From: Theobroma cacao
Lineage: Eukaryota; Streptophyta; Magnoliopsida; Malvales; Malvaceae
Assembly: GCF_000208745.1 (NCBI RefSeq)
Contig: NC_030850.1
Location: 31,678,399 to 31,742,398 of the forward strand
Direction: 5' to 3'
DNA: 64,000 nucleotides
The position numbers and the translations under genes were made by a program. The notes beneath the pieces were generated by a model. The model was not told the origin of the DNA and ran no database searches. It saw nothing but the letters and a program-made list of their open reading frames with translations. Numbering within the stretch: the first letter of the stretch is position 1; the number at the start of each line of letters is the position of its first letter. Of the stretch, positions 1 to 11,956 are shown piece by piece.

Positions 1-1441
1 ATCTCTCTGACGATCTCCCAGATTAAAATTAGCTTTAATTGTCTCTTTCTTTTTTTCTCCTTTCTACCTTTTACAAACATAGGAAACTAAGAAGAATTGT
101 TTTAAAAGTGCTCAGCTACTGTTGAAAAAGGTTTCTTTAATTGAATAAACATCTTTAGGTTGAGCAGACAACAAATATATATTGCAAATATGGGCTTGCT
201 GTAGTGGAGAATAATGGAAATTTTACTAATGTTGAATTACTATAGGTACAAACTTGTAGAACAAGATCTTATTAATGATTTGTAGTACTAGCTACCTATA
301 TTTCAAGTTAATTGAACAAACCCAATAATTGATCAGAGCATGGTTTTATAAGGGTAAAATCCAACCCAAGAAAAAGAAAGGAAGAAAATTAGAACTCTTA
401 TCTGTCAAGAACAAGAAAATAATTGATCGTGACAATCTGTAAATTGTAGTGCACTAACTTGAGAGTCACATGAAAAAAATATATACAGGTGATTACTACA
501 ATATACGCGGTTGCAAGATTGTGACATCCTAAGCGCTACTTTCGTTGAAAGTTTGAAGAAAGCTACACGTAAGCTTTAGATCAACAGCAAGGATTTGAGT
601 ATTCAGTGTTTTGAGATGCACAAAAGGAATTCTCGTCTTAAAGATGGCTCTCAGATCCCACAACCACCGCCAAGGACAAAAAGGTGCATCATCAAAGCTC
701 TCATTGCCCCACCACAAGGGTCTTGAATGATCTTGGTTCAATGCTCTTTACAATTACTTGCATGTAGTTCCCAAACCCCCACCAACCTTGAATAGTTTTA
801 GCTGAGGCTACTGTCATATGAAACAGAAAAACTTTGCCCTACGCTATGTATAAAAATTTAAATTATTCTTCAAGAATCCTACATTATTTGGTCTTGATGG
901 CGTAATAGCTAATTATATTGTTTTTCCTATAATTTGAATCATTGAATCTTGCTTACAGATATATAATAAGAAGGAACAAATTAAGGTGATATATAAAACA
1001 AAACAAAAAAAATTGTACTTATCCGATGTGAGGGTCACTAGCGACCATATAAATCAACACTTAGTGGAGGAAGGAATTAATAGCAGCCCAACTTGATGAA
1101 ATACGCATAGAACTTAATTATGCTTAATTCAATAAAAAATTGTTGACAAGCTCAAATGATGCTTCCCCTATTAAAATCCATTTTTCGTCCCAGACAAGTA
1201 GTTAGGTGACTTTAACAGCTTTTTGCCAAACTAAGCAAGTTACTGGTTTCAAATCACAAAGACAAGAACAACATTAAAATCACATTTAAGAGCAAAAAAT
1301 TAATAGATGATTTTTTTTTATTTTCTTTGGGAATTGATCCTTGCCTAATTTCCATGAACTTTAATTCCTTCCACCACCAAGTTTGTGGCGAAAATGACCA
1401 GATGTAAAAACCCTTTTCAGCTTTTCTCACTTTTCTCTTTT
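1..1441. other. AT-rich intergenic DNA, no gene recognised
   Basis: No open frame here has recognisable protein motifs or a convincing exon structure. A 70-codon minus-strand frame ending near 529 is short and has no family signature. The right edge is probably the 3' flank of the minus-strand gene that ends at 1442. Confidence 0.5.
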
Positions 1442-1870
1442 TTACCGTTGACAAATAATTGCAGAGCTAAGCTTCCCTGCCTCCCTAGGCACCAGCTGAC
1501 CTTGCCCCATCACCAAGGATTTGTAGATCTCAACGATCACTTTCTCATCATACTCTTTCATCGGACCCTTCCCGAAGGCAGCAATCCCATCACCTATGGC
1601 TCCTCCGTAGCCAGTATTAATCATCCTGGAGTTGGCGAACCCCAGCATCATCTTCACGTAGGCATCACGTAGCCAAACAAAGAATTTCTTGGGTGAAGGT
1701 ATCCTCAGCTTCGCCTTGACCCTGATCCTCCAGAACCTCCTCCGCCGCGTGGAACCAAGCTCCACCCTGTTCCGCCGTGTCCGTCGTCCCGAACCATTGA
1801 GCTTGACGTAGCCTCTCCTCTTCCAGTACCCTCTCAATCCCTTGTACATGGTCGCAGAAATACCTTCCAT
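1442..1870 (-). CDS. Small basic conserved plant protein of unknown function (142 aa, single exon)
   Basis: This is an uninterrupted 142-codon frame starting at ATG 1870. The N-terminal half is strongly basic, with Arg-rich stretches such as GSGRRTRRNR and STRRRRFWRIRVKAK. A more conserved-looking region follows (SPKKFFVWLRDAYVKMM, then NTGYGGAIGDGIAAFGKG). The GC-rich codon use stands out from the AT-rich surroundings, which supports a real gene. There is no signal peptide, membrane helix or enzyme motif. It resembles a family of short plant proteins that I know only as hypothetical, so I assign no function. The Arg-rich part could suit nucleic-acid or membrane-surface binding, but that is inference. 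Upstream, the promoter side carries a long TA/GTA microsatellite about 130 bp from the ATG, which may make this promoter variable in length. Confidence 0.7.
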   Translation of the reverse strand: MEGISATMYKGLRGYWKRRGYVKLNGSGRRTRRNRVELGSTRRRRFWRIRVKAKLRIPSPKKFFVWLRDAYVKMMLGFANSRMINTGYGGAIGDGIAAFGKGPMKEYDEKVIVEIYKSLVMGQGQLVPREAGKLSSAIICQR

Positions 1871-1998
1871 GACTGACCTTTCTTACTTTGATCCAGTTTC
1901 TCTCTAGTTCTTTTCTCCAGAGAAAGGAAAATGGAGAAAGAGAGAAGCGGGAGATGGATGAGAGATTGAAGAGGGTGATAAATTTGGTATAAGTGTGA

Positions 1999-2000
<2 letters not shown>

Positions 2001-2038
<38 letters not shown>

Positions 2039-2055
2039 NAGTAGTAGTAGTAGTA

Positions 2056-2098
<43 letters not shown>
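2001..2098. repeat. Compound microsatellite (AT)n-N-(GTA)n-(AT)n
   Basis: About 19 AT units run from 2001 to the single N at 2039. About five GTA units follow, then a second run of about 20 AT units to 2098. It sits about 130 bp upstream of the ATG of the minus-strand gene at 1442-1870. The isolated N is likely an unresolved base in this hard-to-assemble repeat. Copy number here is uncertain. Confidence 0.95.
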
Positions 2099-2102
<4 letters not shown>

Positions 2103-5100
2103 ATATTATATAAAGCCGAAATTAATGATAGCAATGTGTAGTAGTATATGGTAATACATACGGAGGAGAAATAGAGGGGGTGGCGCTCATAAATGAAAGG
2201 TGCTAATACGAACCGGCATTTCTCACGGGTGTCGCTCTCCATATTCAATGCGTGTGGACATTCCACGTGCCTCATTTTAGCCGTTGGATCCTTGCAAATG
2301 GAATTCATCCATGATGTGCCATCAGATTCCTTTCACTCCTCAAATTAACAAGTCCTTTTCTTCGACGCTTGATACCTTTTATGTAATTTGGAATTTAACC
2401 AATCATGTTCATAGATAAGGATTCCAAATCTTAATGAATGAATTTCATAATAAAATAAAATTATTAAGGGATATAATATTTATATATGTAAGTTAATTGA
2501 ATTTATTTTCTTTTTTAATAATTTGTCCTTAAAAGTGTCACAGTGTTCATATGCTATGTGGATTAGTTTCTAAAGAACTTGTCAATGATCATGGTTCGGT
2601 AATAATCTCTTAATTTGAGAAAAAAAAATTGCATATGTGAATATAAGTGTTTTGAAGTGTAAATTTGAAATACAAATAATTAAAATGTTGCAATTCATTT
2701 ATATTATTAAAATAAAAAATATTTTAATGAAAATTACTCAATGTAATTAGATTCTTATTTGCAATTTGGATAAATCTTATTAATATTTATGATAAAAAAT
2801 AGTCAAAATACTAATTTAAAAATATAATGAGTAAAAATGTCCGATTTCATCAATCAAAACGTTTTCCAACATTGTATTTTTGAATATTTTATTTATGTGG
2901 AGTGAGTTCAATTTTATTTGTAAAGAAAATATAATTATTTTATTTTATACACTATGGCTAAAAATTTTAAACATTACAATAGAGATTAAAATATTATTGT
3001 ATATCTTTTTATTTATCATATTAATTCATTAATTATTTTAAATATATTTTAATAAAGCTTGTGACAAATTTTTAATCTAGGTTATAGAGTTTAGAAGCTC
3101 CAACAACTGTGTAAGATAATAGCACAATAAAAGTCATCATCATCAAAGAAAAGAGGAAGGTCAAGATTCGAAGAGGAAATGAAGTGTGAAAAAAGTCATG
3201 AGTGGGTACCGGCAGTTTAATAACTCAAGGGGAAATGGAAAAGGATACCTGTCGCAAATTTTAGGCTTGTAGCTTAATTAAGTGGAAATGAGAAGGTATG
3301 ATCCAATCGAGATGAAGGGTACGGTTTACCAACCCTCAAGTTTCACGCCTTTGAGGTGGGAAATGGGTTGGATATGTGTGTGGTGAACCACAAGCTCATC
3401 AAGCCATTTCTGTGGATAAGGGATAACTAACCATCTTTTTATTTCTTTTTCTATTATTGATGATATATGAGAAAAATTCTATTTTCAGAGAAATAGACGA
3501 ATGTTTACACGTATAATATTTTAGATTTAATTAAAATTAGATATTCTCTCTTAAAAATTCAAAATTATTTTCTTTGTAACATATGTCACCAATCTTGAGA
3601 CTCGTAGTCTAATGTTAACAACTTTGTAGCAAAAAAAATTAAATTACAAGTTTTACTTTTCAATCCCAGTGCCTAATTAAGGAAAAATCATTAAATATTA
3701 TGATTTATGAACTCCTAAGTCGTGTCTATCTTTTCTTTAATTAGTCATAAACTTATCACATATAATCAATATTAAAGTGGTACATCTTCGGTCTTTTCAA
3801 CATTTAATCATATTTAATTAAGCATGGTCCTAATTAAATATTTTGCACAAGGACAAGGGCATTTTCGAGACTTGATTAGTTAACTTGGTTTAGATCATAA
3901 AGTGAATTAATTTTATTTGAATTGTGAAAACAATCACACATGGATTGTAATTAGTAACCTACCCGGGCCTTGATTAGACCATCATATCAGTTATGCACTT
4001 GTGATTCAGTTCTCGCACAAGTCAAACAAATTAAACCCTAACCTCATTCTTAAATTAACGTCAAAGAAAAGCAAGGATTATTTCTTGGGTAAAACACAAA
4101 GACCCTTTGAGGTTTAGTTGAAATTTATATACACTTTTCTATTACTCTGAAATACACTCTCTTACCCCTTGACGTTTGGTTGAAATTCCCTGAAAAAGTA
4201 AGTGTTAGTTACGAAATTAATTTCAGACCACAAGACAAGCACCCTTGTTATTTATTTCTCTATGTCATATATATTGCTTTCTCTTTCTATCCCTTTTATT
4301 TTTTTCTTTTTGTTCATGGTTTTTTGTTATTATTTACAAAAATTGCGAGATTTAATTAATTATAAATAAAATTGACATATTTAATTAGTTTTAAAACCAT
4401 CTTTAATTACTATCAAATTATATTTTAATTAGGTTAAATTATAATTCAACTATGTATTAAAAATATTAAATTAGATGTAATTCAATCAAGAAAAATAATT
4501 GTCTTCCATGAGATTTTATCGAAAATAAACTTGCATCATCAGTTTGAAAAACATTCTTTACATCTTCAAAAAGTAATTACCGTTAGGATATCCTTAGTCA
4601 AATTAATATTTGTTCAAAATTTACTTTAAATACTAATAATATCCCAATTTTCAAAAAGTTAAAATTTAACTTGATAATAATTAAAGATGACTTTAAAACT
4701 AATTAAATCTCATAATTTTGTAATTAAAAATATCATGTAAAAGAAAAAAGAGAAAAGAGAAAAGACAAAAATAAATAATTAAAAGAGGGTATGTTTGTCA
4801 TTTTATTTAAAATTAACTTGAATAATTATCAACTATTGAGAAAAGAAGGAATGGATCGATATTGAAAGGAAGAATTCAGACTCTGCATCGAGGCTGAAGA
4901 ACAAATCTCAGAAAGAAGCGGAGACACATGTGCCAAGATGTTACTGAAGTCAAAGAAGAACACGTGGAGTATTTGTGTTACGCCTAGTAAGTTTAGAATT
5001 TTACAGTTTGTTTGTTACTCTTTTACCTTGCTCTAATAGTTAGTAAGAGTTAGTTGAAACTTTGTATATCTATTGGCTGAGATAAATGTATATAAAGGCT

Positions 5101-6563
5101 GTAATAACAGATTCTGGAATACGATAAAAAATTATTTCCCTCACTGCCTCGCCTTCATGAACATTTCTCTTAATCTCTCCACAGATTTTGACATCAACAT
5201 TACTTATTTCATAAAGGTAAGCCTAATTTCCACCGAAGCTCAGAGAGAAAAAGGGTAATTTCAAATTAAAGGAGATTAGTATATTTTCAACCAAAGCTGC
5301 AAGAAAATTTTTGTATTTTTTCCTTAATTTGCAAAAATAACTAGTAGTATGAGTCGAATTTCTGCATATAAATTTAAAGATTGTCCCACAATTAAGGTCT
5401 TGTTATGAAAGAAGCAAGTCAAAGATTTTAATCTATTTCTCTTTATTTTGACAAATCCAATTTGCATTGCCTAGCAATCTTTTCATTGATCCGACGACCA
5501 TTCAAAGATCATCTCTAAATCTGTGCTTTGCATGAGACCAGTATGATATTATACAGCACTTGAGATCTGATTCCACCCCAAATAATAAAAAAGGGGAAAT
5601 TGATACATAACATAATTTGTTCCTTGAGGAGAATGAGGCTTCTATTTAATTATGAAATGCTAAAGCAAGATAGGAGTTTTGATTTAAATATTTTTATGAG
5701 AAAAAAAAATCATACTAAGATCTCGGATATGAATAAGAAACTAATCTCTGAACGTTCATTATTTATGCAAGAAAACAGATATTCAGATATGGATGGAAGT
5801 TGGGGAATGTATTGTATATTCAATGGAGTCATTCAATTTTTTCTTTATGAAAGGCAGAGGGAAAGATGGGGGTATAACAGCTTTTTTATTGCAGACCTGA
5901 TTCTGACTATGAATTTTTATAGGAGGGCAATAGATTTTTGCTACCAAACATGAACCACTTGATCATAAAGTTGGTTCAAGTTAAAGAATTGGGGATAGCT
6001 AAATTTAACAGAGACAGTAAAAGATGCTACCTGCTTCTATTCTATTACCTTAAATCCCCCCAACCCTACAAATTTTCTAAACCTGTTATGCCTATCTGCT
6101 CAGGTCAATGGATTGAGTGCATCCCTAAATTTGACAACACAATTTATGATTCTATATTATTATTATTAATATTATTTTTTCTTTCGGATTTTTCCTATAA
6201 GATAAAGAAATTAATTAAGACGAAATACTTGTGCAAGATGAATGGAATATTCAATGAAAACCCATGGATCACGGCGCCCTGGCGGTGGCCTGAATTACGC
6301 GAAAGACAACTCTAAGTAATTACTCGAGCAAGTCATATCGTTTTCTAAGTTCCAATAATGTAGGGAACAGCAAGAAAAATATTGATACATTTCTGGGACT
6401 GTCATGGCCATCTAGTTATAGTACTAGAATTTGATTTTGTGCGCATGTTAGGACCTACAATTTTTAAAACAGTTAACAATCTCCAACTCTTATCAGTTTT
6501 GCGAGTTGCCATTGGTCTTATTGCGGAAAATTCTAGTTCATAAAACTGGGAATCATGCGTTTC
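2099..6563. other. Long AT-rich intergenic stretch with possible decayed repeats
   Basis: No gene is supported. Two places look repeat-derived. At about 4105-4193 a phrase of the form 'TTGA(G/C)GTTT(A/G)GTTGAAATT' occurs twice about 60 bp apart. At about 4910-5280 there is an LTR-like run (AGTTAG-rich stretch, TATATAAAGGCTG, poly-pyrimidine end), but I found no partner copy. Frames of 117 and 125 codons at 5600-6315 have no family features and look like chance openings or decayed sequence. Confidence 0.4.
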
Positions 6564-6915
6564 TGTTGATCAATCTGATAAGAAGTTGGTGATTGAAGAT
6601 CAAAGAGAGAAACTATCAACTGGGTTGAAAAACTTTAGAAGTTAAAGAAGAAAGGAAAGGAGCACGTGTGAATTGTATGTTCTTTAATAAAAATATACTT
6701 GTGTTATTTATTTTTACTTTAACACTTGCTGTTTACAAAACTGTAAAAATATTAGTTAGTTGATTAGCTTTCTTTTATTTTAGTTAGTTGACTTTCTTTG
6801 CCTGAGTTTGTTGATAAAACAGAGTAAGTATTCTGCTGTACAGCTTTTATTCCTTTATGAAAAATTGCTTGAAGCTTCCACAATACTCTTCATCTTTGAT
6901 TTTAGTTTTTTAACA
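6564..6915 (+). repeat. 5' LTR of copia element 1
   Basis: It begins TGTTGATCAA and ends TTTTTTAACA, giving TG...CA termini. The body matches 11523-11872 throughout, including GATAAGAAGTTGGTGATTGA, the AGTTAGTTGATTAGC block and GCTTGAAGCTTCCACAATAC near the end. Confidence 0.93.
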
Positions 6916-6930
6916 TGGTATTAAAACAGG
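6916..6930 (+). other. Primer binding site of copia element 1
   Basis: TGGTATTAAAACAGG directly follows the 5' LTR. It is a mutated version of TGGTATCAGAGC, which pairs with the 3' end of initiator methionine tRNA in plant copia elements. Confidence 0.8.
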
Positions 6931-7079
6931 AATTAGGGTTCCTGATATGAGTTCTTGATTTTTTTTGTTGAAATTTTTATTGCAATAGATGTAATTTTTG
7001 TTTGGCATCATTTCTTGTTGATTTCTGGTGATTCTTGCTCGTTTTGTTGAAATTCTTGATTTCTTGCTTGAGAAACGAG

Positions 7080-7952
7080 TAGTTCAACTAAGAATACCAC
7101 ATTTGCCATTGAAGATTCACAATCTCCCTATTTCCTTCATCACATTGATCATTACGGATTAGTTGTGATTACTCCTAAACTCACATCCAGCAACTATGTT
7201 GCTTGAAGCAAATCATTCATGCTTGCCCTTTCAATTAGGAATAAGGTAGGGTTTATAGGTAGAACTGTACCTACACCAACTATTACTGATTCACTGTTTG
7301 GGCCATGGATTCATTGTAATAATTTGATCTTAGCCTGGCTCTTAGAATCAATTACACCTCTTATTGCTTCCACTGTATTTTACATGGATTCAGCTGCTGA
7401 ATTTTGGAATACTTTGAAGTTAAATTTTGCTTAACCCAATGATACAAGGGTTTGTAATCTCCAATATAATCTTGGCAATGTTTCTCAAGGCAATAGATCT
7501 GTAGATTCGTACTTCATTGAATTTAAAGATATTTGGGTGAAATTACAAGCCTCTGCCACAATGGTGTGGGAAATGCAATTAAGCATGTTTTAAAAATACT
7601 TTGACCAGTACAAGAAAGATATGGTGTTTAGGTTCATCAATGGGCTCCATGATTCTTTTTCAGCTTTGAGAACTCAGATTATTGTTATGGAACCTTTTCC
7701 TACTTTAGATGAAGTGTACAATTTAGTTCTCTGAGAAGAAATCAGAAGAGTTTTTTGTTACAATCTAGTCCTTTGATTGAGTCATCTGTAGTGGCAATAG
7801 CTACTGATAATAAGATGAAGGGAAAACCAGATGTGACTTGCAGCCACTGTGGTAAAAAGGGTCATATAAAGGAAAAATGCTTTAGCTTAATAGGTTTTCC
7901 TAAAGACTTCAAGTTTACAAAAGACAAGGACAAGGGAAGTTTCAGAAAATAA
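7080..7952 (+). pseudogene. copia element 1 gag (nucleocapsid) remnant
   Basis: The reading starts around the SPYFLHHIDHYGL segment typical of plant copia gag N-termini. It continues through a UBN2-like region (7219-7434, FWNTLKLNF) to a zinc knuckle CSHCGKKGHIKEKC (CX2CX4HX4C) at about 7838-7879. Stops interrupt it. One in-frame TGA sits where related elements have a conserved Trp (NYVA-stop-SKSF at about 7206), and another lies near 7432. The role would have been RNA packaging into virus-like particles. It cannot be translated as one product now. Confidence 0.85.
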
Positions 7953-8060
7953 AATCCTAATTCTACTGTTAACAGTGTTTCTGCTATTACTGATTCATCT
8001 TCATATGCAGAAAGAGCATCGCAACCAAGCCAAGAAGAAGAGTGTGGTGGTTCTAATTCT

Positions 8061-9950
8061 ATGTGTCAGATGTCTATCATAAAGCAACAACTTCAAAAAT
8101 TAATGGCACTCATCAATGTTGACAATTCTGACATTGATCAAGGTATTTTGTCAAAAACTCAGCAAACTTTTTCTTTGGTCAATTCCACTGTTACAGGTAT
8201 TCTTTGTAACCATCTTTGTTCGAGTATAGCTCACAATAAATGTACTTATAGCATCATGATTAAACCAAATTCCTGGATAGTGGATACTAGAGCAAGTGAT
8301 CATGTTTCATGCTCCTTAAAAAATTTCACTCATGCTTATCTTGTTCATAACTGTTTTGTTCAATTACCTAACAATCTTCAAGCTGCTGTCACACATATAG
8401 GAACTATCAAGTTAACATCCTTGTTAGTATTGCATAATGTACTTTGTGTACCTTCTTTTCAGTTTAATCTTGTTTCAGTAAGCAAATTAATGTTGTGTTG
8501 TTCAAGACCTCACATCATGGAAAGTGACTGGGGTTGCTAAACTTTCCTTTGGCTTCTATTTCATATAAGACAGTCAAGATGATCAATATCTATCAAAGTT
8601 TAGTCTTGATAAGATTGTAAATTTTCCTTTTGTTGTCTTTGCAAATAATTGTAAAACTGTCCAACTCAATTTGATCTTTGGCACTTTAGACTGGGTAATA
8701 TACCTACAAACAGAATAAGTGTGTTACATTAAACACATCTTGAGATTCATTATTCAAATACTTTGATATGTGATGTATGTCATTTAGCAAAACAAAAAAG
8801 GTTACAAGTTAAAAATACAAGTTCTGCTTTTGAAATTGTTCATTCTGATATCTAGGGGTCATATAAAGTTCCTACTCTTGATGGTCATCATTACTTCTTT
8901 CCTTTTGTTGATGATATCACCAGGTTTATTTGGATTTTTTGGATGAGAAATAAATTTGAAGTATCTGTCATTGTTCAGTATTTTTATAGTCCTGTTCAGA
9001 ATCAATTTTCAACCAAAATCAAGTGCATCAAGTTAGATAATGGCAATGAATTTAGGCTTAGTGATTTTTTTTTTAATTCAACAAGTGTTGTTCATCATTT
9101 GTCTTGTACTGAAACCCCTCAATAGAATGGTGTTGTTGAGCGTAAGCATCAACATCTTTTTGTTGTAGCTAAAGCTCTGTTGCGCCTGTCAAGTTTACCA
9201 CTTAAGTTTTGGGGAGATACAATCCTCACAGTAACATACATTATAAATAGGACACCCTTTAGGCTTCTTCATGATAAATCTCCATATGAATATCTTTGTA
9301 ACAAACCACCTTGCTATAGCTATTTTAAAGTATGTGGTAGTTTATGTTATGTTTCAACTTTAGTGCAAAATAGAACCAAATTTGATAAAAGGGCTACTAA
9401 ATGTGTCTTCATAGGTTATTCCAATGGGACAAAAGATTTTAAGGTTTATGAAATTGATGCTGGCAAGGTACTCATTTCTAGGAATGTAGTTTTTCATGAG
9501 CACATTTTTCCTTTTCAGCATAAAAAGTATACCAACTATTATTTCACATTTCCTCAAACAGTTGGTATGCATGATCCAATTCTTGATTGTTTTGATTTTA
9601 ATTCTAGTAATTCTACTTTATCTGATTCACTATTTGCCGAGTTACTTGTTTCTCAACATTCTTTCCATAATGACATTAGTTCTGTATCAGAAACTCCCCA
9701 TTTTTATCAAAGTTCACCCATTCATCAATCTGTTTTAGATATTGCTTCAGCAATTTCACATTATTCTGCTGATCATGTTTCTAATCTTAGGAAAAGTACT
9801 AGACTTAAGCATATTCCTAGATATTTAGAAGCTTATCAAGTAGATATTCCTTCTTCCATTAATCATGTCACATCATATCCAATCACTCATTATTTGTCCA
9901 ATAATCGATTATCTACCAATTATAAAGCCTTTACCATTGTTTTCTCTTAA
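8061..9950 (+). pseudogene. copia element 1 protease and integrase remnant
   Basis: The protease region shows WIVDTRASDHV at about 8274, where the family has an Asp-Ser-Gly-type active site. Here the Ser-Gly pair reads Thr-Arg, so catalysis is lost. The integrase follows in pieces. At 8943-9125 there is a region ending KLDNGNEF, the second catalytic Asp. At 9180-9950 there is the C-terminal half, with LPLKFWGDTILTVTYIINR and then CVFIGYSNGTKDFKVYEI. The segment between, with the catalytic Glu (NGVVERKHQ), reads through a TAG at 9123. Several frame breaks lie at 8540-8940. Confidence 0.88.
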
Positions 9951-11520
9951 ATATTTGAACCTACAACCTATAATCAAGCTGTCACATGTCCTCATTAGAG
10001 AAAAGCCATGTTAACCGAGTTAAAAGCTTTAGAAAATAGTGGTACATGGAGTATAGTTCCTCTACCTCAAGATTCTCATGCTATTGGCTGTAAATGAGTG
10101 CATAAAATCAAGATGAATGCTGATGGCAGTGTGGAAAGGTACAAAGCTCATTTGGTTGCTAAAGGATACAACCAAAGAAAGGGTTTTGATTATCAGGAGA
10201 CATTTAGTCCGATAGCTAAGCAAACAACAGTTAGAATCTTTATGGCTTTAGTAACATCTCACGGTTGGCATTTGTCACTGGTGGATATCATCAATGCATT
10301 CCTTAATGGTAATTTGGAAGAAATTGTACATGTGCAGCTGCTTCAGGGATTTTCTGTTAAAGGGGAGTATAATAAACTTAACAAGCAGCAGTTGGTATGC
10401 AAATTACATAAGTCCCTATATGGACTCAAACAAGCTTCAAGACAATGGAATTCAAAGTTCACTACTACACTTTTGAAGTATGGTTTTAAGCAATAAATTT
10501 CTAATTACTTTTTGTTTACTTTACTCACAGACAGAGGTGTATTTGTTACCCTATTAGTTTATGTTGATGATATTTTACTAGGCAGTACTTCAGTTCAAGC
10601 TTTAAATGATGTTAAGACATACTTAAGCTCTTAATATAAGCTTAAGGATCTTGGAAATGTAAAGTATTTCTTGGGATTAGAAGTTGCCAGATCAAAGGAA
10701 AGTATTGTGCTATGTCAAAGGAAATATGCACTAGATCTTTTGGAGGAATTTGGATTACTTGGTGCAAAACCAGTAACAACTCCAATTGATTATAATCATA
10801 AACTCAAAAAGAAAGTAAACGGTGATAGAGAAGTTGATAACACAAGATATAGGTAGTTGATAGGGAAATTACTTTATCTGACCTTTACAAGACCAGATAT
10901 TTCATTTGCTGTTCAGACATTATCTTAGTTCATGGACGCACCAACTGAAGATCACTTAGCTGCAGCTCATAAGGTACCGAAATATTTGAAATCATCTCTA
11001 GGGTAAGGAATATTAATGAGTTCCAATTCAATTTGAAATTTACTACCTATTGTGACAATGATTGGGCAGGATGCCTAAATACAAGAAAATTTATAACAGG
11101 GTATAACATTTTTCTTGGTGATTTTTTGGTAAATTGGAAGTCCAAGAAACAATAGATTATTGCAAGGAGCTTAATTGAAGCTGAGTACAAGTCAATGGCT
11201 TCAACAACCTGTGAAATTATTTGGATAAAGAGTCTTTTGGTAGATTTTGGAATCTATCTAGGCAATCCAGTGAGATTTTATTGTGACAATCAATCAACAA
11301 TTTATATTTGCAGGAATCCAATATTTCATGAGTGTACCAAACATATAGAGATTGATTGCCATTTTATAGGGGAGAAAGTACTTACAAAGGTGATTGAACG
11401 AATTCATGTTTCTATTGATGAAGAGATTATAGATTTGTTCACTAAGGCTCTACAACCAAGACAATTCTTCATATTACTTGGCAAGATGCACGTTATTAAC
11501 ATACATGTAAATCTTGAGGG
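9951..11520 (+). pseudogene. copia element 1 reverse transcriptase and RNase H remnant
   Basis: The RT begins near KAMLTELKALE. At 10098-10496 it carries AHLVAKGYNQRKGFDYQETF and LVDIINAFLNGNLEE, with KSLYGLKQASRQW after them. The polymerase motif YVDDILLG is at about 10560-10583. The TRPDISFAVQTL region is at about 10891-10926. RNase H is at 11195-11602 (CDNQSTIYI, then TKHIEIDCHFI). In-frame stops at about 10086, 10494, 10633, 10855, 10927 and 11154 break it. Most replace Gln or Trp codons, as expected from C-to-T or G-to-A change. The sense frame runs on into the 3' LTR. Confidence 0.9.
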
Positions 11521-11522
11521 GG

Positions 11523-11872
11523 ACTATCAATATGATAAGAAGTTGGTGATTGAAGATCAAAGAGAGAAACTATCAACTGGGTTGAAGAACTTAAGAAGTT
11601 AAGAAGAAAGGAAAGGAGCACATGTGAATTACATGCTCTGTAATAAAAATATACTTGTGTTATTTATTTTTACTTTTACACTTACTTATTACTAAACTGT
11701 AAAAATATCAGTTAGTTAGTTGATTAGCTATCTTTTATTTTAGTTAGTTAACTTTCTTTACTTGAGTTTGCTGATCAAACAGAGTATAAATACTGTACAG
11801 CTTTTATTCCTTAATTAAAAATTGCTTGAAGCTTCCACAATACTCTTCATCTTCAATTTCAATTTTTTAACA
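11523..11872 (+). repeat. 3' LTR of copia element 1
   Basis: It follows the polypurine tract that ends GAGGGGGA. It starts CTATCAATATGATAAG, where the 5' LTR has TGTTGATCAATCTGATAAG, so its first bases are degraded. It ends AATTTTTTAACA. It carries TATAAATACTGTACAG, a likely LTR TATA box, where the 5' copy reads differently. Confidence 0.92.
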
Positions 11873-11956
11873 TTGTTTACTGAAGTTTCGTATAGGCAAA
11901 CTCTTGGCAGTGAAAGGGATGATGATGTATTATACATGTTTGCCTACATACACCAT

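Larger units (their letters stand above)
6564..11872 (+). mobile_element. Ty1/copia LTR retrotransposon, full structure but inactivated
   Basis: Two direct LTRs of about 350 bp (6564-6915 and 11523-11872) flank a copia-order interior: gag with a zinc knuckle, protease, GAG-pre-integrase/integrase, reverse transcriptase and RNase H. A tRNA-iMet-like primer binding site follows the 5' LTR and a purine-rich tract (AATCTTGAGGGGGA) precedes the 3' LTR. Every domain has stops or frame breaks, so the element cannot be autonomous. A perfect 5-bp target duplication is not visible. GTTTC lies before the 5' LTR and GTTTA lies two bases after the 3' LTR, which may be a decayed duplication. The LTRs differ by many substitutions, indicating an old insertion. 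Confidence 0.93.

Noticed and set aside
1904..2308. 134-codon minus-strand open frame
   Set aside because: It passes through the TA/GTA microsatellite and an N, which gives Ile/Tyr repeats. It is an artefact of repeat sequence.
5600..6315. Two overlapping plus-strand frames of 117 and 125 codons
   Set aside because: No domain, no splice support and unnatural composition. Treated as chance or decayed DNA.
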